DNA of 64,000 nt from Halocafeteria seosinensis (Eukaryota > Sar > Bigyra > Bicosoecida). Each line of letters starts with the position of its first letter. Positions within the stretch are counted from its first letter, which is position 1. The stretch lies in contig LVLI01000278.1 in NCBI GenBank assembly GCA_001687465.1, forward strand, positions 1-64,000, read 5' to 3'. The notes under the pieces were generated by a model. It was not told the origin of the DNA. It saw only the letters and a list, made by a program, of their open reading frames with translations, and made no database searches. Of the stretch, positions 1-10,603 are shown piece by piece. A program made the position numbers and the translations under genes.

Positions 1-1
1 G

Positions 2-271
2 GTCACAACTGTTGCGTCGGGAGCAACACTTCATCCTGCCTGCGCTGCTGCAACCGGTCTTGGCGTTGGCGCCGCTGTGGCAGGCTCAGGGTCTTCTCCT
101 GCCAGACTGAGCCTTGTCGGTACCTCTGACATTGTGGGCGCAGGTATGGCTCCTCCCCCGATGCCTCCTGAGCTTAACCAGTGCTGTGTTCCCCCACGGC
201 GCATGTCAGCAAGGCTGCAGGAACAGCGGGCCCGTCGCTGCTTAACACGGGCGCTTACCGCTCCTCGTTAA
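2..271 (+). CDS. Possible 3' end of a gene cut by the window edge
   Basis: A reading frame is open from the left edge of the window to a TAA at 269-271, about 89 codons. The peptide is rich in Ala, Gly, Pro and Ser in its first half and in Arg in its second half, and the DNA is more GC-rich than what follows. I recognise no domain. It could be the last exon of a gene entering from the left, or a chance open frame in GC-rich DNA. No splice acceptor decides the matter. Confidence 0.3.
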   Translation, partial: VTTVASGATLHPACAAATGLGVGAAVAGSGSSPARLSLVGTSDIVGAGMAPPPMPPELNQCCVPPRRMSARLQEQRARRCLTRALTAPR

Positions 272-574
272 GAGGATGTGGTCAACTTCCCGGCCGGTGG
301 GCTATCTGTCACATTTGTGTGTGTGTCTTCTCCAGTACAGCCACAAACTATCTTGTTGCCAGGTGCGGTCCGACTCGGGAACCATGCGACCAACTCGTGA
401 CGTTACGTTAGAAGCTTGAACTTTCCTTGAACGTCTATGGTGAGGACGTGATCCAATCTTTTGAGACAAACGCATGCGTATTGTTGACACTAAAATTCTA
501 CGTGACTACCCAAAAGGGGTCCACCACAGTTCTTCTGGATGAACATCGTACATGCTAGCAGCGTTTGAGAAGAG
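272..574. other. Intergenic region before the LamG-like gene
   Basis: No convincing coding frame or RNA gene is seen here. It presumably holds the 5' untranslated region and promoter of the gene starting at 575. A short GT-rich run lies near 314-328. Confidence 0.5.
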
Positions 575-3070
575 ATGCGCGGGTATTTTGTTTATTGCTG
601 GCTCCTATCCGTGCTTATGGTGGGACGGAACGCGACTGCACTGGAATCCAGAGCCGATAACAAGTATTTCATGTTTGCCCCTTCTCCCAATCCCGGAAGC
701 ATTGACTTGGATCCGGAGCAGACATGTCCTCGGCCAGAATCACGGGCAGTAGAGTTTCATGATAGCTATCTGTATAGTCCCAATTTCGTGGATTACAATT
801 GGGGGCGGGCATTGTCGTTTGCTGTGTGGCTATACACCCCCAACACAGGGTCTATATTTAACACCATACTTGCCGGAAGATCGCGGACAAACACAAGCTT
901 CGAACTATTTTATTTTTCTCCCGATCATACTACCTATGTTCACTCGTTCTACACCTCAGATGAATGTCCCCTGAACGACTTGCCGAGGGAACCCTGGGTA
1001 GATCCAATCCCCAGTCAGTGTGTGGCTGATGTCTCATCGGCACTGGTCGAAAGGGAGTGGCAACACTGGGCTTTTGTTTACGATGACTTTGCAGGGGAGC
1101 AGTTGATTTATCTCCAAGGTGCACGAATGACATCGTCGGGGTCCTCGGGACCGATTCATCCTTCAAATGTTCCTCTGCTACTCGGAGCCACGGGAGGTTG
1201 GTTTGACGGAAAGCAACTACCAGCGGTTCTTTGTGACCCGCGGATCTTCAATCGCGTCCTCACCGACGATGACGTGCATTCGCTATTCGACATCGATAAC
1301 CCGATTCCGCCTACTGTAAATCAGGGCACACTGGCTTGGTATCCTTTTCACGGAAGCTTTCCAGACGTCATAGGATATAACCGAGCTAACGAGCTTTGCA
1401 CAACCCCTGTAGGGTTGAAACAAACGAATCCTTCTTTTGTTTATCGACTTCCGGGAAAGCAATGTACTGAAATTTCTTTGTACGGCTACGGATTCCACGG
1501 AAATGGTACTCTCGTTGTCGAAGACGAGCATCGAGTCGGGGCAATGCTACCTACATCGCAACGGAAAAATTCTTCAAAGGCCACAGCGCAGCAGTGTGTG
1601 TCGCTTCCTTGCGGAGCCAATGCACTTTATTATACCCAAGGAACATGTTCAGTGCCCTCCAAAGCTGTGCTGGTTGTCGCGGGACACGCAATCCTATCTG
1701 TCAAGCCTTCAATATTGTTGAGTTTTGCAAGAGAAAGTGTCTTGGTGACGGGGCGATGCTTTCCAGATCCAACTAACATTACTGGGAATGGATCTGCCTT
1801 AATTCCTGTTTGCTATTGGAGTATTGGCAACTCTGTACCTTTAGAGGTTTCGGGCTTCTACCAAGGCGAGAATAAGGTACTCTGTGCTCCTCCTCCTCTA
1901 GAGGCGAACAAAAGCGATTTGGGGTGGAGACTAAAACTACAACCACTTGGAAAGTCAGTGCCGCTATACACGCAAGATGTGTTCGTCAATGCCTTTCATA
2001 AACCCTCGTTGCTGCACATGCATACGGCTTCCGGAGAGCCCGTAAGACCTGGGGTGGAAGAAACAATCCAGTTCAACGGTGGCCCATTTAATCCTAACGT
2101 GATCGGCTACGTATGCGTCATTGATGGAGCCACGTTCAAAGTAACGGGTATGAACACAAGTAGTGCGCAGTGCGCCGTTCGAGTGACTTCGACAGGTGTT
2201 TTCAATCTCACATTGGAATTCAGGCCGTACCAACTTACAGGACTAGCGCTCACGCTGGATGCGTTTGAGGTCGAAGTGATTCCAGGAATCGTCGATCCTC
2301 ATAGGTCTGTGTTTTTCGGAAATGGACTTTGTGACTCGCAGTTCTCCCGATGTGCCGCTGGTCAAGAGCATCGGTTTTTTGCCCAACTGCTGGACAGTAA
2401 AGGATACCCTGCCAGTTTTTGGCAACATCCCACCTGGTCTTGCCAAAGGATGCCAACTGGCATCCCCTGCAACAAGGAGGTGACAGTTTTTTCAGCAGAA
2501 CACCTGAAAAGCTCTATCGAGGTCACGTATAACTTTTCAATTGCTGGGTGGTATGAGCTGGACGTACGGATTCGTGGAGAAACGATCCAAGGTTCCTCTG
2601 TTAACATCTCCCTCATCGCAGCCTCTCCGACACCAACTAGTAGCCCAACACCGACGTCCACGCAAACGAAATCTGCGACGCGGTTTTCGTTTCCGTCAAA
2701 AAGCAACACCCCAAATCGCACTTCTAGCTACACCTCGCGACCCTCTAGCTCCAGCGGAGCATCTCCTACGAAACACACCTGTGAATCTTGTAACTGCAAG
2801 CTTTGCTGCGCTGATAGGCCAGCCAAAGGAAATGCCAATAGCTCTGATTCAGAGGCAGTGATAGGCTTGGCAGCAACTACCAGTATCCTCGCTTTTGCAT
2901 TTCTGGCCGTTGCGTTTTACCGATTCTGGGGAAGAAGAAACGCCCGTTCTGAACCAGACTATGTAATCAATTATGATTACCATCCTATCAACGGCAGGTA
3001 CTTCCCCGCTATACCGCAACGTGGTTGGGAAGAAGGGTACTCTACCGGTACCAATGTATCCGGTACTTAA
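575..3070 (+). CDS. Type I membrane protein with LamG-like ectodomain
   Basis: Single-exon gene of 831 residues. The N-terminus looks like a signal peptide: a short start, then a hydrophobic stretch through about residue 22. Residues about 58-240 resemble a concanavalin/LamG jelly-roll domain, with an AVEFHDSYLYSP-type first strand, REWQHWAFVYD and a LLLGATGG turn. A Cys- and Asn-rich ectodomain follows, then a Ser/Thr/Pro stalk with SPTPTSSPTPT repeats (about 685-730) and a Cys cluster CESCNCKLCC. One transmembrane helix lies at about 762-782. The cytosolic tail of about 45 residues carries several tyrosines (YVINYDY). LamG domains usually bind glycans or proteins, so a surface receptor or wall-anchoring role is likely but inferred. 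The start was chosen for the signal peptide; an ATG at 552 in another frame is ignored. Confidence 0.85.
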   Translation: MRGYFVYCWLLSVLMVGRNATALESRADNKYFMFAPSPNPGSIDLDPEQTCPRPESRAVEFHDSYLYSPNFVDYNWGRALSFAVWLYTPNTGSIFNTILAGRSRTNTSFELFYFSPDHTTYVHSFYTSDECPLNDLPREPWVDPIPSQCVADVSSALVEREWQHWAFVYDDFAGEQLIYLQGARMTSSGSSGPIHPSNVPLLLGATGGWFDGKQLPAVLCDPRIFNRVLTDDDVHSLFDIDNPIPPTVNQGTLAWYPFHGSFPDVIGYNRANELCTTPVGLKQTNPSFVYRLPGKQCTEISLYGYGFHGNGTLVVEDEHRVGAMLPTSQRKNSSKATAQQCVSLPCGANALYYTQGTCSVPSKAVLVVAGHAILSVKPSILLSFARESVLVTGRCFPDPTNITGNGSALIPVCYWSIGNSVPLEVSGFYQGENKVLCAPPPLEANKSDLGWRLKLQPLGKSVPLYTQDVFVNAFHKPSLLHMHTASGEPVRPGVEETIQFNGGPFNPNVIGYVCVIDGATFKVTGMNTSSAQCAVRVTSTGVFNLTLEFRPYQLTGLALTLDAFEVEVIPGIVDPHRSVFFGNGLCDSQFSRCAAGQEHRFFAQLLDSKGYPASFWQHPTWSCQRMPTGIPCNKEVTVFSAEHLKSSIEVTYNFSIAGWYELDVRIRGETIQGSSVNISLIAASPTPTSSPTPTSTQTKSATRFSFPSKSNTPNRTSSYTSRPSSSSGASPTKHTCESCNCKLCCADRPAKGNANSSDSEAVIGLAATTSILAFAFLAVAFYRFWGRRNARSEPDYVINYDYHPINGRYFPAIPQRGWEEGYSTGTNVSGT

Positions 3071-3772
3071 TCCTGGAGGCCCACCGTATGGCTAAGCAAC
3101 TGTTGGCGCCCGCTCATTCGCTTTCCTTTGTATTGCCGACAATTGAAACCTTCGAGAGAAAGAGAGAATCATAACACCATGAGTGATCTCAGTACCAATG
3201 CCGCTGAATACAACACTCTGCAGCTTGCACTACTAGTAACCACACAGTCATAAATACATCGTCTTGTACAACCTTAGCCAGGAACAGACATATTCTATTC
3301 GCCTGTGTGTATCATCCGCGAAACTCATGAACTTTAGCAATCCAATTGAATTCCAGAACGGAGGCGAATTGAGTATTCAAACCTGTGGCAGATAGCATAC
3401 ACAGTGTCTTTTATTCAATATGATCAGTCAATACGTGACCGCTTGATCATACGTATCCAAATCAGTTTGTTCTTTGACTACTGTATGTCGATCCCATCTT
3501 TGAAATCGACCACAGATGGATTGTCGACATTTCAACAATAATTTTGCCAGTATGCAGCATATCGAGCCGTAAGGTACCCTTCCTTCTTCTGGTCTCCCTT
3601 ATCGACTCATCACTGCTTTATAGTAAACACAGCAGGCAAGTGTCCCTTGATGATGACCCAACCGCTCCAGGAGGGGTCCCATTACGTACATCGTATACAA
3701 CTGTCGAATTGTCACGATTTCGTACATTTTATGCAGCTAACATTGATACTTCTTTTTTGGGTGGAGAAGACA
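3071..3772. other. Intergenic region
   Basis: This holds the 3' untranslated region of the LamG-like gene and the promoter of the TAF12-like gene. Frames that open at 3544 and 3647 run into the next gene, but they add residues unlike the histone-fold family. I read them as leader sequence and see nothing else of note. Confidence 0.5.
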
Positions 3773-4429
3773 ATGAGCGAGCAACGAAAGCCTCACGATG
3801 ATGAAAGACAGGACGAGGAGCCTACCGCGGGTTCATTCAGTGCTGCTAGCAGCACACAGTCTCATAGTTTGTCCCAGGAGAGACGAGAACTCCACCAGGC
3901 TCTCAAAGTACGTCCGATACTGTCCTGTGGAGACTGAATTGGTGTTAATCTTGCTTGTGTCGTACAGGAGATAGACCCGGAGCTATCCATTGACGAAAGT
4001 GTAGAAGATGTAAGTGTATAATGGCCTCCGTTATTCCTATATAACCTGGGAATCAACCTCTATATCCTCTATATGTGCCCCCTGCAGTTTGTCATAAGAC
4101 TGGTGAATAAGTTTTCAGAAGACATTCTGGAAGGGGCAAGCAGGATTCGGCAGCTAGCAAAGAATACGACCCCTGCCATAGAGGGAGAGGATGATTCATC
4201 GCGCGTGTCTAGAGAGGATATTTACGTTTACTTGGCCAGTGTCTGGCCTCAATTACTGCCCCCAGATTCCTCGTATATGGAATTGGCCAATACGCACCCA
4301 CGTTGGAATCCGTCAACCGATCCTGTTGCCGCCCGTAAGGAAAAAGATCTAGCAAACTTAGCGAGAACCGCTAGCAGTCGATTTGAGCAGTCGAGGAGAA
4401 GTACAGATGCTAGTGGGCAAGCAAGTTAA
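3773..4429 (+). CDS. TAF12: TAF12-like histone-fold subunit of TFIID/SAGA
   Basis: Three exons: 3773-3907, 3968-4009 (a 42-base micro-exon) and 4088-4429. All junctions are phase 0 with GTACGT and GTAAGT donors, giving 172 residues. After a disordered acidic N-terminus of about 35 residues comes a histone fold: ELHQALKEIDPELSIDESVE, then FVIRLVNKFSEDILEGAS, then SREDIYVYLASVWP. The order of helix, an IDxxVEDF-type loop, long helix and final helix matches TAF12, which pairs with TAF4 in TFIID and with Ada1 in SAGA. The micro-exon encodes the first loop of the fold, so skipping it would destroy the domain. The gene converges on the glutaredoxin gene, with about 150 bases between stops. The TAF12 assignment rests on motif resemblance. 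Confidence 0.68.
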
Positions 4430-4581
4430 GTGGGTGCAGTGGCTGGGTGTATATTGTCTTATGGGAACCATTGCATTGGCAGTGAAGAAACACGGTACAT
4501 CATCAGGTGTTGCTACACCATACGTCCACTCTAGGGTAGATAAGCTACTGGCATGTCCATTGCAAAGCAAAAGCAAAGAGT

Positions 4582-6315
4582 TCAGCCTGTCAATACTTCT
4601 TCAATAAGTGTCGCCAGATCAGGATGTTCCTCAAAGTGGTGACCAAGTTTCTTGCCCCACTGATGAACTTTCGCCACATTGGCGTTCATCTTCTTAGCTG
4701 CAACTGTAAGCGTGATGGCACAAGAAGCTAACCCTGTAGTACAATGCACAAGAACAGGTTTAGGCGCTTCCTCTACCGCGGCAATAGCCTCTTTTCCCCA
4801 TTCTAGAGTCCAACTGATATCCAACGGATCGCGGCCACCTAAGTCATCGCTCTGCAGAGTCCATACATTTGTTCCATCAGAAACCGCAGTCATGTGGCTC
4901 GTTGCCTCGCTTGGAAGATATTGACGGCTTTTCAAATTCGGGGAATTCAATGAATGGTGACCGGAAGGTCGTGGGGAATTCTGACTGTAGCCTTCCTCGA
5001 AGGACATTGATGCCGTCGCATTAATGTTGTCTTGATCGTCCTCGTCATCCTGGGGCGTAGATTCCCCTCTAGCAACTGACAGACTATCCTCTGGTCCGAT
5101 TGGTTTTTCCTCTTGGTCCCCGAGTTCTCCAGAAGGTAGTCTGTCAACGGGACTCGGATGCTCATGAACATCTGTTCCCTGTTGGTGTCGGGAGACATCA
5201 AGTCGAAGCGCATCTTCCCTTTCAAGCGATGGTATATTGGAATGCTGCGCGTGTAATGTAGGCGAATTTGTGGTGCTCGGAGTCATTCCCCGTCGACACG
5301 AGCCCAAACACCAGCTGCCAGCCGGCAAAAAATCAGACTGAGCGTCTCCATCGGACCTAGAGCGGTCATCGCACCAATTGACACGAGCACTTGGACTACA
5401 GCATGTTGTATAACGGCCTTCACTTTGATTCCGATTTACCGTTGTAGAGCTAGAGTTCAATGTATGGGATACTTTTGTTGCCTCTACTATTGTGTAGCGA
5501 ACAGCGCCTGTATCAGTGACTTGCGCCTGTGGAGGATCAACAACACTCAGAGCTCCACCTGCGGAGGCTTCATCTTGAGTATTGGAATGGGTGTTAGATG
5601 CATCCGGTGTACTAGAATTTTCGTCGTTTGGAGAACTGGTTTTCCTCGGGTCGGAGTGAGTCGATGATTCCATACTGCTCCGCGATTGTGGGCCATTGCC
5701 GCTGTGCCAATCACCATTTCCGTTTGCCTTGACGGAAGGGGCAAGGTCTACTTCCACATGTGAAATCGGTAATTTCGGCGCAGCAGGAGGACAGACGTGC
5801 TTGTATTCTAATCCGGAAGCAATGACTACGGTCTTCTCGGTGGATAATGTACCCTTTTCATCGGGGTGTGATAGGTTAACCACCGACTGAATTCCAAAGG
5901 GACCAAGTTGGGAAAGTTGAGAGGCTGTCGGCTGAGACGAAAACACGAGTTCTTCATCCAATTTGACAATTTTCGCTTCCGGAGGAGGTGGAAATTCGGC
6001 ATGAGGAGTTTGCGCTAAACGAAGCAATCGCCTCGAGAGTTCTCCACATTTCTGAAACACTTGTGTCGTTTGTACGCTTCCCATGTGTTCATCGTTGAAA
6101 AACACTTGCGGTACCGTATGGGATTTCGACAGTCTCACACATTGGGCCGACCTCGCTGGATCCTGACTGACGTCAAACGTCAAAATCTCGATTCCATAAT
6201 TGTTAGGAAGTTCGTCCAGTTGAGGTTGAATGCATTCAATGGCTCCCAGGAGAATCTGTTTGATTTTATCACAATATTGACACTTTGTTTTCACAAACAA
6301 AGTGATTCGACCCAT
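4582..6315 (-). CDS. Glutaredoxin fused to a split DUF442-type phosphatase-like domain
   Basis: Reading from the ATG at 6315, 577 residues. Residues 1-100 are a glutaredoxin: ITLFVKTKCQYC holds the active-site CxxC and TVPQVFF is the cis-proline motif. The next part, DEELVFSSQPTASQLSQLG followed by GIQSVVNL, matches the start of the DUF442 (BLH-type) phosphatase fold. The second half of that fold appears only near the C-terminus, as PVLVHCTTGLAS followed by a helical end, after about 300 residues of acidic, Ser-rich disordered sequence. The P-loop cysteine is present, but the expected arginine (CRSGTRS-type loops) is replaced, so phosphatase activity is doubtful. The same frame stays open upstream to an ATG at 6681, adding 122 basic residues. 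That stretch may be a targeting presequence, an unrecognised exon, or leader. Function is inferred to be redox-linked. Confidence 0.75.
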   Translation of the reverse strand: MGRITLFVKTKCQYCDKIKQILLGAIECIQPQLDELPNNYGIEILTFDVSQDPARSAQCVRLSKSHTVPQVFFNDEHMGSVQTTQVFQKCGELSRRLLRLAQTPHAEFPPPPEAKIVKLDEELVFSSQPTASQLSQLGPFGIQSVVNLSHPDEKGTLSTEKTVVIASGLEYKHVCPPAAPKLPISHVEVDLAPSVKANGNGDWHSGNGPQSRSSMESSTHSDPRKTSSPNDENSSTPDASNTHSNTQDEASAGGALSVVDPPQAQVTDTGAVRYTIVEATKVSHTLNSSSTTVNRNQSEGRYTTCCSPSARVNWCDDRSRSDGDAQSDFLPAGSWCLGSCRRGMTPSTTNSPTLHAQHSNIPSLEREDALRLDVSRHQQGTDVHEHPSPVDRLPSGELGDQEEKPIGPEDSLSVARGESTPQDDEDDQDNINATASMSFEEGYSQNSPRPSGHHSLNSPNLKSRQYLPSEATSHMTAVSDGTNVWTLQSDDLGGRDPLDISWTLEWGKEAIAAVEEAPKPVLVHCTTGLASCAITLTVAAKKMNANVAKVHQWGKKLGHHFEEHPDLATLIEEVLTG

Positions 6316-6711
6316 TATTCCTTTGACTGTTTCCCTGCTGATGAAACCATAAATATGAACAACAATCCAATATAGTGTAATACTTGTCGTACAGCAAGGA
6401 AGCTGTTGTGAAGGTGGGGAGGAATTGGACCTGGATCTACGTACGCCACGTTGGCTGGGTAACCATGACAACAAAATACAAAAATGGTGAAGCCAATGGT
6501 ATATTTTGTATTCGATGTTTCTGAGCCTGCGTATGCCAAAACAGAAGGTGAATTTGCTATACAGACACTGTTTGTTATATCCACAGGATAGGCGTCTCGT
6601 TGATGGTGCGGCTAACCTCTCCCGTTGCACGATGTATGTGCTGTCCCCGCTAGCGTTAAGGTTTGCTGGTAACGCATCCAAGAGCCTATCTGATTGAAGT
6701 AGTACGATTAT

Positions 6712-9700
6712 TTATCCTCTCCCCACAGATGACAAAGCTCGAAGCCCCTCCTGTACTGCACTCTGCAGATCCTCCACATAACCAGTCACGCTCCATAATT
6801 CCTCAAGTTGGTGTTTCGAATCTGCAAGAATACTAGCACTATTGCTGCTGGGAATTCTATTTACCTTCTGCTCCAAGTGCTTAGCAGCGTAGACGATCCA
6901 CAACAGAAAAAGCACTGCACTTTGTGGGTCGTTCGGGATAGAATCGGCGCCACAAGACACCTGCTGTAACAAACAGATGAGTGAGATATCGCCCAGTTGC
7001 TCGCACACTATATCTGCAGCATCTTGTTCCTGTCTTGAAAGATGTTTCTGCCGGGGAAACATAGCACAAAGCCATAGTGGAATAGTCTCATCCTCTTTAT
7101 CCAGTGCTTCACTAAAGGCAGCATCATATAATGCCGAATTGAATGCCGACCGTTGCATATTTCCCTTCAAGCGGCGACTCACTTCTTGGTTGGTCGGCTC
7201 ACTGATCTCAACAGTGCAATCTTGAGTGCGCAAAGGCAAGGATGTACCACTAGAGGTAGTCGAAGGCACTAATGGTCGGGAAGCCGCGGTTGGGGCATTT
7301 GCATTTCCCGAAGATGTACGTTCTGGCTGTGAGGCTCTATCGTTGTCGATCCCCGAGTGAGAACTACTCTGTTGTAACAGAGTTTCGACAGTACTCTTAA
7401 GCGACTTAACTTCACCGGCAAGTTCACTTTCTAGATGGCCATGCATGGATCGAGAGGCTTCTTGAGCTTCGGCATGCAGAGCCGCTTGCATTTCAGCAAT
7501 CATCTTCTGCGTAGCTGACTCGAGTCCGGGTAGTAGTGTGTTACTAAAGGCTTGTTCGAAAGTAGAGCTAACGATGGGAGAAACTTCCGCAGCAACCTGT
7601 TGAGCAAGGGAATCAGCTAGCTGTTCTGTAATTGGAGCAAGAGAGTTCATGACCTTTTGGTGTAGCTGTGGAAGCAATTTCTCGTTCAAATGTTCCACAA
7701 TCTCGTTCACTTGTTCGTCCTTGATGGCCGTCACACCCTCTACAGCGGGCACTAAGGAAGTGCGCGTTTCCTCTTGGAGAGCTTTCCGTACCGCACTCGA
7801 AGTTGTAGAACTAAGGTCTTTCGTCAATTGGGCCATGACGCTCTGATCGTTAGGTCCGCCGCTCCTGGTAAATGCTGCTTTGATTGAAGACGAAACTGCT
7901 TGCTCAGTTTTCTGGACTAGGGTGGACTCAATGTCCTGGATGCTCTCAGCACTGGCATTGCTTTTTGACTTTTGCCTATCACCGGTACTCTGCATCGTGG
8001 ATGGTGCTTGCTTCCCCTTGGGTTTCCTTGGCTCTTCTGAGGGTTCTTCAGGCAACGTATTCAGCGTGTCTCCGACTTCAGGCCGTGGTTGTTTCGAGTT
8101 TAATATTTTCATACTTCCTACTTTACCACCACTGCTTGCATTCGCCGTTCGGTTACTTGATGCACTATCTGACTTTGACGCAGAAGCGTTGGAGTAGTCA
8201 ACTACACGCCAATATATACCTGCGGGACGACATTTCCGATAGTGACATTCAATGGCATTGATCGACGTCCTTAAGACGGCGTATAGTGGTAAAATCTCCT
8301 CATCCCTCTGTCGTTTCGGCGTACTGTCAAGCGTAAGGGCTACGCACGGTTCCGATATCCGAAAGCAACACGCATATGTAAATACTGGAGCAGCTCCCTC
8401 TTTCTGATCGATTGTGAGGGCGATCATAAAGGGCCGATGCTCCGCTGCGAGGAACAATATCCCACTTTCATTCTCTAAGATTGGATGGTAACGAACATTT
8501 TCCTCGAATTCGTTGATACCCGGTAAATGCAGTCGCATCGTGGCAGTGTCATTGAGTGATATTGGGCGCTTCTGCTTTAGGTTTACCTCCCCGGCAAAGT
8601 TCAGCCACATTGTTGCATTGTATCCCCCGATACAGAGAACGAACGCATCATTTGCAAGAGGTTGTAACATCACATGCTCTACCCGCGACACATGCATGGC
8701 TTCTCCTTTGTGAGAAAATAAAGATTTACTCAGAGTTACTCTTCGGATTGATTCGTCTCGAATATATACCTCGCTCTTCGGGGAGATTGTTAGTAAGCCA
8801 ACAATCACGTGTTGAGGCGTCTCAGCTCCAGAAAACTGGCTGCAACCGATCGCAACGAGTGACGATTTTGTTCCGTACTTTGTAGGACACACGTAAAGCG
8901 AGGATGGCAACACAGTGCTATCAGGTTCCGGGCTCCACAACAGCGTTATGCATTTCTTCTCTCGATGTTCCGCCAGATCGATTATTCCCCCGACTCCTTC
9001 TTCGTGTTCTGCCACGTTAACATCAACGGCGAACAGTCCTTTCGCGGTTAGTAAAAGAAGGACACGCCCGGAGTCAGCAATGGATGGCGGTGCCCACGAT
9101 ACCCTAAAGCAGTCTAGATGGTGCTTTGTTGAGTCATTCGAATTTCTAGCTTGCGCAGTAACTCGGGGGGCTAGGAGAGTCAAAAGGTGAGTATTGTACA
9201 TCACATTTGAGTTTGACCCGGACACCGGACTCGCCCGAAGACCGTGGATACACGCTTGTCCTCTTGTATCGATCGATGCTAGAAGAGTATCTGAAACTGA
9301 TCCGCATGGACATAGTTCCATATCCAGTACATCATGAGTATGCCCCTTCAAATACGCTTTTGCTTTTGTGTTTTGATCAATCACTCGGATATAATTCCGT
9401 TTCACGGGATAGCACCGAAAGCACGACGAAGCTGCCAATAGCCTGTAGGACTTCCGTGGGCGCTCAGTCTCGTATGAAACCAACGGCTCAGAATGAAGGC
9501 GAGGAAGAGAAGGCCAATCCGTATCGGAGGATTTTGCCGAATCTGAGCTTGGAAGGCTAGGAAGGGACCAGAGTGGCACCTTCATGCCTTCATAGGGGAT
9601 CTTTTTCATCTTCGTTGCCTGGGGTGCCTGGATCCCCTGATAGACGGGTCTGCGTGTTACAAGCGCAGGTATCTAGTATGGCTTTTAAGAAAGTGAGAGA

Positions 9701-10357
9701 AAAACATGCTACTCTTGTAACTTACCCATCTCTACTTCTGTTGGTAGAAGCATCTGAACCCCCATAGTTCTCATTCCACGTCGCCGCTGTTGGTTCGCAT
9801 TCCTCGTGATCGACTTGTGGTTGCGGGCCAACGTTGCGCGAAGAAGTTTCGGTCGTACCACTGATGGCTCCGGACCGAGTTTTGATGGCAAACTTCGCTC
9901 CCTGCATCGACGTCCCGGTGGGTTGCGTCGTCTGGGCCATGGCCGAGGGAGAGGCTGTCGATCGAGATTCATTTTGCGCCGAAGAGGACAGAGCACGGAG
10001 GGAAGCTGGGGTCACAGGTTTGCTTTTTTCGTGCTTGGGAGACCCTCTTTGCGTGTTATCGGGTACATTAAGCTGAGCTAATGGAGCATGAGCAGCCCCC
10101 TGTCCAGGGGCTTCCGGGGGCGTTTGGCTGCTGCTATAGGCGTATAGAGGCGCCGTCGGAGCCTTATTGTACTGCGTCGTGTTCGTATAGCTAGTATCCG
10201 GCATCGTAGAGGTCTGCATACGAGCAGAAGAGGAGGAAAGGGCTCGTGTAGGAGAGGCGTAATTCCGAAGAAGTTGCTCTTGTTCAGGGCGTGCTGGCCC
10301 CTGTCCAGAGGCATTACGCCTCGCTTGCTGCATTAATTGCTCCAGAGAAGACGCCAT
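6712..10357 (-). CDS. EDC4: EDC4/Varicose-like mRNA decapping scaffold
   Basis: Two exons, 10357-9726 and 9649-6712, joined across a 76-base GTAAGT...CAG intron in phase 2, giving 1,189 residues. The N-terminal 220 residues are low-complexity (Ser/Ala/Thr/Gln), as in decapping scaffolds. A WD40 propeller begins around residue 295 with NYIRVIDQNTKAKAYLKGHT and LLASIDTRGQACIHGL, the EDC4 signature. A disordered linker follows, then a long coiled coil (about 800-960), then the C-terminal helical domain with FNSALYDAAFSEALDKED and IPLWLCAMF. EDC4 links DCP2 to its activators in P-bodies. The downstream ATG at 9609 would omit the disordered N-terminus. I prefer the joined model because donor, acceptor and phase all fit. 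Confidence 0.88.
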
Positions 10358-10603
10358 TATGGTGTAGGCAGTGTCTCTTATTAATTCATCTAGAAGGAAA
10401 AGAGAATTTCGATAGAGCGTATCCTATGTATCTATCCCCTCAGTGTCTCTTATTCTACCATTGTATGTCCCCATTGGGAGCCTCTATACGCTCCACACCT
10501 CTACGATAATAAGCCTATTATAGCATAGTGTCGATAGTATTGTCCCATGAGACGTATATGTGTAGAGCTGTAGAGGATTGGAGTCTTGTATTCTCCTCAG
10601 AGA
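10358..10603. promoter_or_regulatory. Divergent promoter region between EDC4 and SMP-30 genes
   Basis: About 245 bases separate the two divergent start codons, so both promoters must lie here. A 14-base direct repeat, CAGTGTCTCTTATT, occurs near 10369 and again near 10440, about 70 bases apart. The region is AT-rich with several TATA-like stretches. The repeat could be a shared control element, but nothing proves it. Confidence 0.4.
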
